NCBI RefSeq assembly: GCF_963169125.1
Contig: NC_084802.1
Coordinates: 109,930,903-109,994,902, forward strand
Length of the DNA stretch: 64,000 bases
Origin: Humulus lupulus
Lineage: Eukaryota > Streptophyta > Magnoliopsida > Rosales > Cannabaceae
Direction of reading: 5' to 3'
The position numbers and the translations under genes were made by a program. Each line of letters opens with the position of its first letter. Position 1 is the stretch's first letter. Below the pieces are notes generated by a model. It was not told the origin of the DNA. It did not search any database and was given only the letters and a program-made list of their open reading frames with translations. Below are positions 11,901 to 23,970 of this stretch, in pieces.

Positions 11901-13857
11901 TGTTTTAATATTTATACTCGCAAGTGCATAAATCGTTTCAGAATATAATGTTCATGTAAGTACGAGGTCGAACCCATGGGAGTTGACTAACATCAAAAGA
12001 AACTATTTCAAACAAAGCAAGAAGATTCTAACCTAGTTCCAAATATTTGATGAGATTTTGTTTTAGAAAAATAAAAGACAAGTAATAAAAAGATTTAAGA
12101 TTAAATAGAAAAATGGTTTTCAAATGAGATATGTAAAATAAGATTATTAAGGTATTAGAATCCACAAAATGCAAGTTCAATAATATTTATAAGTATATTG
12201 ATTCCCAAGTTTAGATATAGTTGAAATAAATCACACTATATATTTTTTTCAAAATACATTTTCTATTCAAGCACAAGTTACTTTCAAAAAGGTAGGATTT
12301 TTCTTCACTTATATAAGATATAATTTCTAAGCATTAGTTGTGTTACAACCTAATGAAACTACAAAAAATCAAAGAGATTATGTTTAGGCAAAATATGATA
12401 CTTATGCTCTAAGAATTAGATGTGAACAATTTAATGAAAAACATTTAATCAAAAAATATCATATATTTTGCATAATGAAGAACTAAGTGCAATATTCTTT
12501 AACAATCAATAATAGATGAAAAATGCATATCTTTGATAGAAAAATCCATAAACAATGTTGCACAAATGGGAAATCAACATACAACAAAAAATACTATCTA
12601 GTTACATTTTGCTTCATCCTCATCTTAATAATCTTGAAAAAAGATTAGAAGCTCATAACTAGATTGAAATAAAAATTACAAAATAACAACTTGACATGCT
12701 CTTCAAAAGATGAAAATGGTAGAGAGAAAATAGTGAAAAGAAGATAAAAATATGAAGTGTAGAAGAGGTTGAAAAGATGAAGAAGAGCCCCCCAAATGGT
12801 CTTATTAGACTCTAATTATAGGCAAAATATGGAGATTAAATTAATCAAATTAAAATAAATAAACTGATTAATTTAATTGTGTTGGGAAGTGGTAGGATAA
12901 AAAGAGTAAGTGTAAGGGTATTGGAAAGATGAAATGTTTGGTTGGATGGAAGATTAGTGAAAAACTAGGGTAAAAAAAAATGAATTAGAAATGTTTATTT
13001 AGGTAAGAAAAAATAGGAAAGAGTGAATTGATATTTGAGTGAAAAGAAAAAAAAAACATTGGGAAGAAAAATATGATTTTTGGCCTTTTGGTGGCTGTGT
13101 TGTCAGCTTGGTCTAGGCAGCTCTGGCGTGGTGGGCCTAATTGGGCCAGGTGTGAATTGGGCCAGGCATGGGCAAGGTGCTGAAAGCGTGAGGCATGCTG
13201 AGCGTGGAATGCAGCAGGCGAGCCTGGCAAGTGGGCCTTCGGGTGTGAGCTGAAAGCAGCTGGGAGGACTTCGGTGGAGTGATGAGGGAGCTGGAGGCAG
13301 TTGCCTTGCTGGTGCTGGGAGAGGTGCTGTGAAATGGCTGGCTTCAGGTGGGAAGAGCAATGGGCTGGGGTGTTATTGGGCCTGGCGGACTGGGCATCAG
13401 GAGGTGGTGAAGGAGGCAGGCCCTTGTGCCAATTTTTGTTATTTCCTCTTCAAGAATGCCATTTTCCTTTCTTTCTCTTCATTTTCCAAATACAAAAATA
13501 AAAATAATAAATTCCCTACAAAATTAATAATAAACTAAATTAAAATTAAATATTTTCATTAATAAAATATAGCATATAACTTCTATGAAAATTTTAATTA
13601 AAACTTAATTTACTTAAACATTTAAGCTCAAAATTGCATCTTTTTACTCCTAACTTAACAATATTAATTTTAAATAATTAAGCCATAACATTTTACAATA
13701 ATATAACAATAAAAATACACAAAAATCTATAAAATTAAAATAAACCTAATAAATTCAAAATGACTTAAAAACTTAATAAATCAATTAAAAACTCAAGAAT
13801 TTAGCAACAATTAGCACATAAAATGTGGTAAAATAACTCTATTTTATAGAGTTATCA
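11901..13857 (-). mobile_element. Insert C, probable ~2 kb solo LTR or LTR-like element in B's RT
   Basis: A 1,957-bp block interrupts B's RT. Read on the minus strand it begins TGATAACTC and ends AAAACA, so TG/CA termini are present. It starts with the hairpin AACTCTATAAAATAGAGTT. Most of it is very AT-rich, but about 13,085-13,440 is GC-rich and rich in GGGCC/GGCC motifs. There is no coding domain. A perfect 5-bp target duplication is not visible. Instead both flanks retain a version of the RT motif coding FGLN/FGFN, so the exact ends could be off by some bases. A solo LTR is the favoured reading; a non-autonomous element is possible. Confidence 0.6.
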
Positions 13858-15100
13858 ACCAACATTATTTAGCCCAAATGGCATGACTATGTAGCAATAT
13901 ACAATGTGTTCAGTTTCATCGCGATCTGTTTATATCCAGAATACACGTCCATGAAGGACATGAGCTCGTGGCTAACCATGGGATCAAACAATTGATCTAT
14001 TCTTGGCAATGGGAAACAATCTTTTAGACATGCCTTATTCAAGTCGGAGAACTCAATACAGGTCCTCCATTTTTTTTTTGGCTTTGGAACAAAAATAGGG
14101 TTGGCGATCTAGGTCAGATAGTTTGCCTCCCTAATGAACCCGCATTTCCGCAAGCGAACTACTTCTTCTTCTAAAGCTTATCCTTGCTCCTTCCCCAATA
14201 ACCTTCATTTCTGCTGCTTCGCATGCACGTTTTTGTGTGAGAAATCACACTTGGACTAATTCCCACATATCTTTGTGTGACCAGGCGAAGACGTTAAGGT
14301 TTTCCCTCAAAAACTTTACCAACTCCTTCTTTCTTTCAGCTCCTAGGTTTTTTCCAATCTGCATCACCCTCGAAGGTGTCTCTAGGTCAAAAATTACTTC
14401 TTCGATCTCTTCTAGAGCCTGGAGCTCATATCGGTCTTCTCCTATTCTTGGGTCTATTTCATCCAATTAGGCGACCTCCTTATCAATCTCCTGAGGTTCT
14501 TCCGCTTCTTCAGCAATTTCCATTGCCTAAGACTCATCGTTCTCTTCAATTACCACCATGGCCTGCTGCCCGGGTTGTGACTTTCCTTTCATGGAAATGT
14601 TGTAGCTTTCCCTGACAGTGAGCCAATCCCCTCTTACAGTGCATATTCCCCAGAAAGAAGGGAACTTCATGGCCAAGTGGCAAACAAAAGTTATGGTCTC
14701 AAACGCCATTAGTTTGGTCTCCCTAAGATTGGGTTGTAAGTGGTTGGGCAGTTAATTACAACGAACTCAATCATTTTAGCAACAGCCCATACTTCTTCTC
14801 CCAATGTTACAACGAGCTTGATCATTCCTATTGTTGTCGTTCCTTCTCCTGAGAGCGCATAAAGAGTGATGGAGGTCGCCTTAAGGTTGGTTACAAAGAG
14901 TCCCATCTTTTCTAGAGTGGACCTGAATAGCACATTCATTGAGCTCCCATTATCAATCAAGATTCTTCTCACCCTCCGAGTAGCGAGCTGAATGGTTGTA
15001 ACGAGGAGGTCATTATAGGGGAATTGGACATGGCTAGTGTTTTCTTTCGTAAAAATAATTGGTTGTTTATCCAATCATCGTTGTTTAGATAACCTCAGCT
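13858..15100 (-). pseudogene. Element B protease and N-terminal RT remnant
   Basis: The protease covers about 15,074-14,709. It has the active-site motif ILIDNGSSMNVLF, the flap-like ALSGEGTTTIG, and VINCPTTYNPILGRPN near its end, all standard for the Tat lineage. After a stop the linker IDPRIGEDRYELQALEEIEE (about 14,460-14,400) leads to RNA-binding RT blocks near 14,110-13,900, including KPKKKWRTCIEFSDL-like and CFPLPRIDQ sequences. The RT ends at the MPFGLNN block, where insert C begins. It is decayed but unambiguous. Confidence 0.82.
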
Positions 15101-17340
15101 CTAGAGTAAATACTGTACCTTCGTGAATCTTCAGTTCCTAGATATATCGATTTTTAGCTTCATTGCTCGTTCATGCTGGGTGAGGTCCGCCTGCAATGGT
15201 GACTATATCTTTTCCTTCCACAGGATGAGGGATGATATGGTTACCAGGAGCTAGGAGAGCTGCTGGTCGGTTAACCTGGTTCCCCTCAGATGGTTGAGGA
15301 TTTTGCGATGCAAGTTGATTAGGGGATACTCGGTTCTGAGCATATTGCGCTAACGGTCCAACTCGGATGAGTGTCTCGATCTCATCCTTTCATTGATAGC
15401 AGACGTCAGTATTGTGGCCAATGTTGTTATGAAAGCAACAAAATTTGGTCAGATCTCTCTTTGCCCGCTGGTGATTTGTGGGTTTTGGCCTCTTCCACGG
15501 AAGACAAGTAGAATTAGCCAAATAAATTTGTTTCTGTATATCAGTTAGGTCGATATACATGGTGAAAATGGAAGTGTACTTTTCCTCGATATTTTTTTCT
15601 TGGACCCAGTCTTGTCGGCCTCACCACTCCCTTTTCTTTTGTCATTCCCTGCTTGTTTGTTGTGGACAACAGGCTAAGCCATAGCTACAACATCCATCGC
15701 CACTTCAGCGGGCTGAATAGAGGTCTGACTGGTTCCCACGACTACAGACTCTGCTTCCTCCAGATTGATCCATTGCTGAGCTCGAGCCAAGAACTCATTG
15801 ATAATTTTCACTCCTTTCCTTTCGATTTCTTCCATAGTTCACCTCCCATGGTGATCCCTGTCCTCATGGCCATAATCTCGGCGTTATCATCTACCTCTCT
15901 AGCTCGTGTTGCTATTGTTAATGAATCAATTAAGATATGCCTTTAGGGATTCACCTGGTTGCTATTTTATATTGGCCAGGGAGTTGGCTTCTATTCGAAC
16001 TTCTTTTGCAGCTCGAAAGTGCTTTTTAAACTCAATCGACAATTATTTCCAGGAAGTGATCGAGTGCCTTTTAAACTTGTTGAACCACAACTAGGGAGCA
16101 GCTGCATTGTGAGGAGCAAAACGCTTGAGCTCCTCATCAAAATCGCAATCGTCCACATTTTTCCCTAACAAAAGTCTCTTCATTTGTTCAGCCATCTAGA
16201 CCAGTTGTTCAAGGGTAGGATCCTTCGTTTCTAGGTTATTTGGGAACTAGTTAGCAGCTCCCATCCAATCTCGTGCTTTATGTGGGTTATTGTCCCTCCA
16301 AGTTGGAGCTCGGTTAGGTAGGACATTCCCATTATCGCACACGATTAACGGATCCCCCATCGTCTGAGCATAATTATGATTATTTTAATGGGTTGACTGT
16401 CCTCTTTGCATGTTTAGATGATCATGTAGATCAGACTGGGGATTGGAACGCAAGCTTTGGGCAGAAATCAACTAATTTCTCAAGTCGCTCTCATGTCTGT
16501 GGGATGGAGTGTTACGTACACTCCCAGCTCTGCCTCTATGATGGCTCTCCATCCAATAACTACCATTCACGAAGCCTACTGCCCGTGGCTAAGGTCACGA
16601 GGCTTGATTATTCCCACGAGGTCACAGGACATAGGTCTCTTCTGCGAGTATAGAATGTCTCATTTCATTCCCGTGAACTGAAGCATTCCTCTGTGGGCAT
16701 GGTGGCATTGGATGACGTATAGGTGAGGGAGGATGCCTTATTAGCAAAGCAATTCATGCCCCATATGGACTGACCAGATTATTTCATCCATAGTGCACTC
16801 CAATTTCCCAAGTTTGTGGCAACACGGAGTTGTTTCTTTGTATCTGAGCGTTGGTTGAGGTGCTAGTGGTTTCACAAGGACCTCCACCCTTCTCAATGCG
16901 GTCTCAGCTCGCCCTGTCTTACCTGGTTGATTTCTGCGAGTATGAGTCACTTGTTCATTCCTACGGTTATTAGTAGGAGGATTATTTCTTGGAGTTCGTT
17001 AAGAAGGCACAGAGCTTAGTGTTTTTGTTCTGACTGAACAACTCTCATTGGGTCGATTGTTTATGTGGGACTGAGATCTGTGGGACCTACTTTGCCTCCT
17101 TCCAACATTCTCATCATTTGTAGGAGGTATTCGAGGAATGATCTCGTCTATTCGCATGTTAGCTTGGGCGAGGTGGCTCTATGGTAGTCAAATACCCAGG
17201 GTTCAGTGGGGGTGAAGTCGAACTTCCAGTATCGTCCTAGTTCATATGTTGTTTTCCAGGATGAAGCTGCATATAGGTGCCCTATCCAGCTGGGTCGACC
17301 GCGCGGTAATCTCCATGATTACCAGGTCTCTCTGATTCAT
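15101..17340 (-). pseudogene. Element B gag remnant
   Basis: Heavily broken Gag. Recognisable pieces on the minus strand are the Gag core around 16,150-15,950, the linker with repeated stops, and the knuckle segment KFCCFHNNIGHNTDVC near 15,450-15,400. The knuckle keeps the C-x2-H-x4-H-x4-C spacing and is followed by an ETLIRVGPLAQYAQNRV stretch like that of A and D. An N-terminal start can be proposed near 17,360 (MVVTSMQVNE) but the frame closes quickly. Confidence 0.75.
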
Positions 17341-17411
17341 TAACTTGCATGGAGGTTACCACCATGTTGATTATTGTGCTGAATATTTTATGAATAATTT
17401 CAAACTTAATC

Positions 17412-17434
17412 TGCTCTCAATGAAAGCACTAATC
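17412..17434 (-). other. Element B primer-binding site
   Basis: Directly inside the 5' LTR the minus strand reads GATTAGTGCTTTCATTGAGA. Element G has nearly the same sequence at the same place (TTTTGGTGCTTTCATTGAGA). Position and conservation identify it as the tRNA primer site. The tRNA itself is not assigned here. Confidence 0.7.
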
Positions 17435-18162
17435 TGTTGACGCAGTTTTTCGCCAATAAAGGATTAAGAAATTTGATTAGAGAGATTAAGTTTGATAATA
17501 AACTGCAAATATAAATTCACAAATTTTTTACGTGGTTCAGTGGTTAATATCCATCTAGTCCACGAGTCACTCTTATTCTTCTTTGGGACTCTTGAGGAAA
17601 TTGTTTATGACAATTTTAGCAGAGTTTTTTCATACTAGATGTCGGTCCCTTTTTACTGCCAATTCCTCTTATATTTATAGGTAATTATGATGGAAAATAT
17701 TGGGTAACCGTACTATAAATGGTAAGATACAGGATTGGGTAACTTCCCAAATAAATGGATACATAAATACCATAACTAAGCTTGTTGCCATTTACATCAA
17801 TCAATAAATGTATATAACGATTGTGTGCATTTATTGCGCATATTTTGCATCAAAGTTTATAGGGATTCTTCCATGTGCATCTTTGAATTTCCTTGAGCTA
17901 GATGCCCCCCTCAAATTAGATATAACCTTCGATGGATGGACTAAATCAGATAATACTCGAACATAATGAAGGTGACCTAGATAGTAGACATTGGACACTT
18001 TGATTTTTGTCATCCGCGCTTCACACAATCTTAAGGATCCTAGGTTTTCCCAGACTCAGTGACACAACCTCGAGCTATTTGAGTTGGAGTTAGCAAGACA
18101 TCGCCAAAGTCTTGCATCCTTTATTTATTACGTGCCAGTTGTACCCCGAGCAAGGATGCACA
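17435..18162 (-). repeat. Element B 5' LTR
   Basis: Pairs with 4,436-5,177. On the minus strand it begins TGTGCATCC at 18,162 and ends GCGTCAACA at 17,435. Relative to the other LTR it has lost about 27 bp just inside its start, but it keeps TG/CA termini. It is followed by the right copy of the target duplication, ACTAC at 18,163-18,167. Confidence 0.9.
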
Positions 18163-19277
18163 ACTACCTGAAGATTGTAAGGATGCACGGAGACTGTTAT
18201 ACCAGATCCTGAGGTACATCTTGGTTAAAGGAATCATCTACAAGTGAGTTCATTCTATACCTTTTCTTAAGTGCATTTCACCAGAGGAAGCCCAAGATAT
18301 TCTAAAGGAAGTCCATGAGGGGTTTTGTGTTGATTACGCTGGGGGCAAATTCTAGCCAAGAAGATACTTAGGAAGGGTTATTTCTGGCCAACCATGAATA
18401 AAGTCTTAGCCTCGTATGTTCAGAAGTGTGATAAATGTTGAAGTTTCTCCATAATAGCTGGGGATGCAATTGTCTAGCTAACAATGATCTCATCGCCTTG
18501 GTTGCAATGGATTACTTTATCAAGTGGGCTGAAGCTGAGTCATTAGCAACAATAAACTTGAAGAGAGTGTTTGATTTTTTAATGAAGAGCTTAATTTGTC
18601 GCTACAGACTCCCAAGGAAAATCGTATCAGATAATGGGACTCAATTTGACAGCGAACCGTTTGCAAACTTCTGCGAAAAGTGTGGGGTTATCAACCTCAG
18701 TGGCTTATCCATGGGCTAATGGATAGATGGAAGTAGTAAATAAAACCCTAAAGGTGAGCTTAAAGAAAAGGTTGGAGGACGCTACAATATTTTGGCCAGA
18801 ATAGCTCCCGCAAGTACTTTGGGTGTACAAAACCTCACACCGCACATCCACTGGCCTTACACCATTCTCATTGACATATGGAATTGAAGCAATGCTCCTA
18901 GTTGAAGCCCAGTGAAATCCTACTGGCAAAGGACTTTCAACCAAGGACAAAACCACAACCTACTACAAGCATCTCAGACTTAATTGAAGAACGCCAAGAA
19001 GAATCACAGATTCAGCTCGCGCATTGCCAGCAGAAAGTAACTCGGTATTTCAATGCAAAAGTTAAAGAAAGGACGTTCAAGTTAGGAGATTTTTTATTGA
19101 GGAGGGTGTTCTTGGAAAATAAAGATCGTAAAGATGGCGTACTAGGACCAAACTAGGAAGGCCCCTATCAGATCGTGGAAATTCTATGAGAAGGAACATT
19201 TATGTTAGCTCAGTTGAATGGAGAAGGAGTTCTGTGAACTTGGAACGCATTACATCTGAACAAATATTTTCAATAAG
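18163..19277 (+). pseudogene. Element A integrase remnant, resumed after element B
   Basis: Continuation of A's pol. It opens with the linker coding PEDCKDARRLLYQILRY, then the zinc-finger region near 18,310-18,440 (ending KCDKC-like). The core follows with ALVAMDYFIKWAEAESLATI (about 18,495-18,555) and the second catalytic Asp in IVSDNGTQFDSEPFANF (18,622-18,672). The C-terminal segment is RRVFLENKDRKDGVLGPN (about 19,100-19,155). Part of the core is missing near 18,440-18,490, and stops interrupt it at several points, for example 18,718 and 19,156. It ends near KYFQ at 19,277. Confidence 0.85.
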
Positions 19278-19970
19278 TGTATATTCCAAGTTTTTTTTTA
19301 TGTCCAATTGTAAGGCTTAACTATAAAGCCATTTATTTTTAGTTTCTCTTTATGTAATAAAATGAATTCAATGGTTGTTGTGTAATTTAAACACGATGCA
19401 AAATTTCCCTAAATTTTTGTATTACAACCCTTGAAAAGTGACTTAGAATATTCATAAATTCTGATCACTTGGGGGGCAGATACCCATGGTAGAAATTTTA
19501 AATATTTGTATGTCTTTGAAAAATTTTATAACTTAGAATTTGGAAGTGAATAATTTGGTAGCTTGAAATAGTTCGAGTTTTCATAATAATTTTGAATATA
19601 ACTAAGTTTAACAAGAAGAATCAAAGCAATAAAACCCTAGATTGAACCGGGTATAAGGCCTAAATAATAACGAGTAAACTACTAAGATACTAAACTAATA
19701 AAATCCTCAAGCAAACTGAGTATGCGATCTAAGAACTAACTAGGCTAGCTATTAAACATAAAGTTCTAAAAATACCTCGATCTAAAACAAATTCCTACGC
19801 ATGTGTATAAAATTTAAAAAAAAAAACACACAGTGTGGTAGAATGAAATTGTATTAAAAGATATGAAATGAGTAAATTTAGAACGAGGATAGTAACCTCG
19901 AGCAAAGCCAAAACAGGCAAATTTTCTTGGCCTTTAAGGCTTCATTACAAGGGGTGTTAAGATCCCTAGA
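19278..19970. other. Convergent intergenic spacer of element A
   Basis: AT-rich sequence between A's integrase end (+) and the end of its extra ORF (-). It includes a short degenerate repeat of the type 'aaccctagattgaac / aaatcctcaagcaaactgagta' around 19,620-19,760, reminiscent of the 117-bp array at the same place in element D, but no regular array can be delimited. No gene. Confidence 0.5.
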
Positions 19971-20727
19971 AAAAAAATAGTAAAAAAGTTCCTCAGCCCT
20001 GGGTCCCAGCAGCTCACCCCTGAGATAACACCCTGTCCTCCCCACCATCTCGAGCATCTCCAGATGTTTCCATAGTCTGTGAGGGCTCCTTAGCCAGACG
20101 ATGTTGAAACTTGGCGAGGTAACAAGCCCACAGCTCCGCCTCCAGAAATGGGAAGACGGCATCTTGGTTGAAGCACAAGCCACTGTAGAACAAATACTCC
20201 ATGGTTAAGTGAAACTTTTCCTCATGCCCATCAACCTTGGCCTCGAGTTCATCAACCTTGGCCAAGAGCTCATCTCAAGTTTTAACCACCTTGAGGATTT
20301 GGAGCTCTCTTCATTGGCGCAAGTTGTATCAAACTCCGCTTGAAGTTTAGGGTTCGCCTCTTTGAGCTGTGAGTTTGTCTCCTCAAGTTGGTGGAACTTA
20401 TTCTCGAGATCGGTCTTTTCTTTCTTGAGATCAAATTCCTCTATTCTCGTCCTGTTCTAGCCCAGCCCTGATTTTGACTTCTACTCGAAGTTGAGCCAGG
20501 ATTGCCTATCCAAGGAAATATATCCAAAGGTTAATTCCTTACGCAAGTAACAAAAAGAAAAGGTGTAGAAATGGAGACTTACATTCAAGTGCATCCCCAT
20601 AGTTAAGTCCATCACAACCTGGGGATATGATGTTTATATCTTCTCCAGCTTACGTACTGATAGCTGGTTGATGTGGCTCACCAAATCACTTGCTAGGATC
20701 TAAAACAAGCCCTAGAAGGAGCGGGAA
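19971..20727 (-). pseudogene. Element A extra ORF, C-terminal part
   Basis: Minus-strand remnant whose last exon (about 20,265-19,975) encodes MAKVDELEAKVDGHEEKF, a heptad-like stretch, then the tail motif FPFLEAELWACYLAKFQHRL, which matches elements B and D, and the end peptide GPRAEELF. Upstream (20,270-20,530) further charged, coiled-coil-like coding continues with stops, and an intron-like break lies near 20,500-20,580. It is cut at 20,727 by the solo LTR. Function unknown; the family is the PF04195-like extra ORF. Confidence 0.65.
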
Positions 20728-23156
20728 TGTAGCGGCCCAAAATCTCTAGCAGAATTAAGTGTATAGATTAGCATTCTGGGAGGGCACGTGGGCCAATTAT
20801 GTGTTAAATAATTGTGTTGTGAGATTTATATGAGTTATATTATGATATGACTAAGTATGCATGATTAGGTGTGTTAAATATGTTTAAAGACTCGCTTTTG
20901 TTAAAAATAGGCATTTTCGTAATTTTGACACGTTGAAGGTATAACTATAAATTTATATGCCATGTGCTTGAGACCACATTATTATGTGGATATATTTGTG
21001 ATATTCAGCAGGAGTGGGTCCTCTTGGGAAATTTTAGCGGAATTCCACAACGGGGATTAATACCCGGCTCAAGGTGAGCCAAGGGTTATTTTGGTAATTT
21101 TACCTATTTTGGGATAAGTTGACAAATGAAATTAATTGGTGGTATAATTATATTTGATGGATTAATTGATAAATTTGGAGAAAGTGGTGTAATTGGATTT
21201 TTAGGCAAATGAATAAAATGCCATTGAGGTAAGTTTTGAAGTTAAGTAAAAGTGAGGAGCAAAATGGTCATTTGACCATATAGTTACTAACAAGGGGCAT
21301 GTCTGATAGTTCTCCTTCTGTTTCACGTTTTGGGAGTTTCTTTTTTTGTTCTAAGTCTCTTACTTTCCATAAACAAAAGACTAACCAAAGACTTCGCAAG
21401 CTAGACCCAAGTTCTTGGAGAATATTTTAGGGAAATTGGTAGAGATTGAGCACCAAGGGAAGGAGTAACAGCTGTTGGGAGTTCAATTATCCTATAGAAT
21501 TCGAATTCATCACTGTGGTAATTCCTTTTTTATGTTCTTTTCTTTTTTCTTGAAATTTTGAAGAAAGTTGGGGTTTTTTTGGCAATTTTCAATTATTATT
21601 GATGTTTAACTATTAATAGAAGTTGATGGATGGTAGATTAGTATTTGTAAACTATTTGGGAATTTTGTTAAAGCTAAGTTTTAGAACTTGAGTTTAATTT
21701 TTAGATTTTTAAGGATTGTGATAGGTTTTGGTGTGTTTTAGTGTGGTTTTGATGTTGTTTTTGGGTTGTGATAATGGTTTGGCATTAAAATTCGTACAAA
21801 ATCTGGTTAGAACGAGGTTTTTGGTCAAATTTGAGGTTTGGAATCACATGGGAAGTCGTAAGTTTGAATTGGGCAAGAACACCTTGAATATTGGGTTCAT
21901 TTTGGGTTTCTAGTGACCTAGTGCGACCGCGCTAGGGTGTGGCGCAACTGCGCTAGTGTCCAAGAAAGTAAGGGATTTTGAGTTTGATTTTCAGTTTCCA
22001 TGCCATCAGCACGATCACGCGACCGCGCTAGTGCCCTAGAAACCAAAATATTTATGTGGGCGCGACCGCGCCACATGCCTTAAATTGTTGGTTTTCTGAA
22101 TATTTTGTAAAAGGCTCAGGGTTCCTCGGGTTTGTTTTTGGGGCCCACTTGGGGGCTCAAGGGTCATTTCCATCACCCTGTTGACTAGAGTTAGCACTTC
22201 CAATGGCTAGGGTTTAGATTGGAACTCGGGATCTGGATTCAATCCCTAATAAGTGTATTAGTTATGTTGTGGCTACGGTTCCGCATGGCTCGAGAAATGG
22301 ATCGCACTCAAGGTTGCTTCGTCTTTACCACATAACCCGAGGTAAGAAAACCGGCATATGCACATAGAGTGTATTTCTTGTCATGCATACTAGACTAAAA
22401 TTATATGTGAATGTTTGGTGCGAATGACATTAACCATCGTGTATAGTGTGGTCTTGTCAGCCAGTGTGCGTAACATGGGTTGTGAAGGCGAGTTCAATTT
22501 AAGGGTGCAGTCCCCACTCACCCCGCATGGGCCATAGGCTTGGCGCCGAAGTATGCACCCGCTCGGTTGGGTCATTCAGCAAGGCTGTTTTCCTGGGCCG
22601 TGTAAATGATTCTTGTGAATGAAATAAATATAATTCTAATCTGTGAAACATGTTTACGATTTATATGATTGGAATAAATGCACTTTGTATCTGTGAAGCA
22701 TGTGTTTATTGCTTATAAATAATTTGAAGATTATTATGCCATGTGGGATTTTCTTGCTGGGTCTTGGCTCATGGGTGCTCTATGGTGCAGGTAAAGGCAA
22801 GATAGAGTTGGACCATCCATGAGTTTGAGGGCTTTGGAGCGGTGTGTACATATTCGACCTGCTTGGCCATCACGATCAAGTTATTTTGAGGAACTTAGAA
22901 TATTAGTTCTATTTTGCCGCTTAGGTCGGCTACTTTAGTAATGTTTAATATAACTATCTTTTGTTTATAAACTTTTGGGATTCTCTGTATAGATTCAAAC
23001 CTTTTAATGAAAAGTTTAATTTCAATGACAAAAATTTTTGGCACCTAAACCATCATTTAATTTTAATTACACGTTTGAGTCCAAATGACTTGCTTGTCGA
23101 GTTAAGCACTATTTTAAACACACGGTGTAATGGTCTTGGATTAGTAGGACGTTACA
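20728..23156 (+). mobile_element. Long Gypsy-type solo LTR (LTR1) in element A
   Basis: A 2,429-bp block beginning TGTAGCG and ending CGTTACA. The flanks read GGGAA before and AGGGAA after, which is a 5-bp duplication with one extra A. It shares blocks with 27,773-30,337, notably the stretch TTTTCTTGCTGGG(T/C)(C/T)TTGGCTCA with TGGTGCAGGTAAAGGCAA, so the two belong to one LTR family. No internal element domains follow, hence a solo LTR. The termini and these internal blocks resemble long LTRs of Tekay/Del-type chromoviruses; that lineage is my inference. Orientation is taken from the conserved splice-like signals. Confidence 0.7.
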
Positions 23157-23633
23157 AGGGAATCTACCTACATCCACATGGGGAGCTAGGATAGAGGCTG
23201 ATGGAGCAGCAAGTGGGTCAGCTCGTGGAATTGGAGGAGGAGTGTTTTTTACCGTGACTACAGTCTACTTCTGAGCTCTAGATTGGGAGTAAGGCAGCTC
23301 TTTGCACTTAGGATGGGGTCCTTGTAGATGAACCTCCAGCCCCAGATATGGTCGACCCGGAGCTAATGGTTGTCGCAAGATCGTTCATGTTTTCCTCTGC
23401 AAAAAACCAAGAAAAGGACAGACTTTAATCAAACTTGGAAAAGAACAAGTAAAGAAAGAAATCGTACACTCCAAACTAGAGGAGGAGACTATAATAATCA
23501 GATCTAGAATGAGGATTGGGATAACTAATTGAGGATTGGATATTTCATCGATGATTAAGCTTGGAGGAGGCTCTAACAAAACGATCCCAGGCATGATTTC
23601 AGACTCGAACTCATCATCTAAGATCGGGTCATA
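23157..23633 (-). pseudogene. Element A extra ORF, middle part
   Basis: Minus-strand coding between the solo LTR and the CACTA element. The region 23,633-23,400 reads as an acidic, Pro-rich segment (VYDPILDDEFESEIMPGIV), which corresponds to the acidic EVINLDSPIEAPRPEV-type segment of element D near 37,640-37,570. Continuation toward 23,170 parallels D's Gln/Pro-rich exon only weakly. Broken at both sides by the two insertions. Confidence 0.5.
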
Positions 23634-23809
23634 CACTACAACAATTTTCACTTTTAATGACTCTCTATAATGACTTACACCAATGGCGTAAGACATTAAA
23701 AGTATTCAGGGATATTTTAAGTCTAAGTAGGTAAGTCATTAAAAGTAGTGGGAGATGTTATTTAGAATAAATTAAAAAATCAGAATAAAATAATAAATTT
23801 ATATATAAA

Positions 23810-23970
23810 TATCTGACGTTGGGAGGCCTTTAACGTCTCCCCTGGGAAGACGTGCAGGTATCTAATGTCTCCTCTGGGATGACGTGCCACATCAGACATC
23901 TTCCCAGGGGAGGCGTTAGATGTATGCAAGTCTTCCTAGGGGAGACGTTAGAGGCCTCCCTATATATAAC
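23810..23970. repeat. CACTA left subterminal repeats
   Basis: At least five copies of a motif close to GGGGAGACGTTAGA, in both orientations (for example AACGTCTCCCCTGGGA near 23,840 and CCTAGGGGAGACGTTAGAGG near 23,940). Such subterminal repeats are the usual transposase-binding zones of CACTA elements. Confidence 0.75.

Larger units (their letters stand above)
4436..18162 (-). mobile_element. Tat-lineage Ty3/Gypsy element B, complete with both LTRs, nested in A
   Basis: About 13.7 kb including a ~2 kb internal insert. The LTRs are at 17,435-18,162 (5') and 4,436-5,177 (3'). The 5-bp target duplication ACTAC occurs at 4,431-4,435 and 18,163-18,167. Reading the minus strand the order is 5' LTR, primer site, gag, protease, RT, RNase H, integrase, then an extra ORF on the opposite strand, polypurine tract and 3' LTR. 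By eye the two LTRs differ at roughly 10% of positions over about 340 bp, so the insertion is old. All coding parts carry stops. Confidence 0.92.

Noticed and set aside
13103..13360. Pro/Ala-rich minus-strand open frame in insert C
   Set aside because: Product of local GC richness in an LTR-like block; no start context or domain.
17412..17434. Assigning a specific tRNA to the Tat primer site
   Set aside because: The complementary tRNA 3' end could not be confirmed without a search, so only the site is reported.
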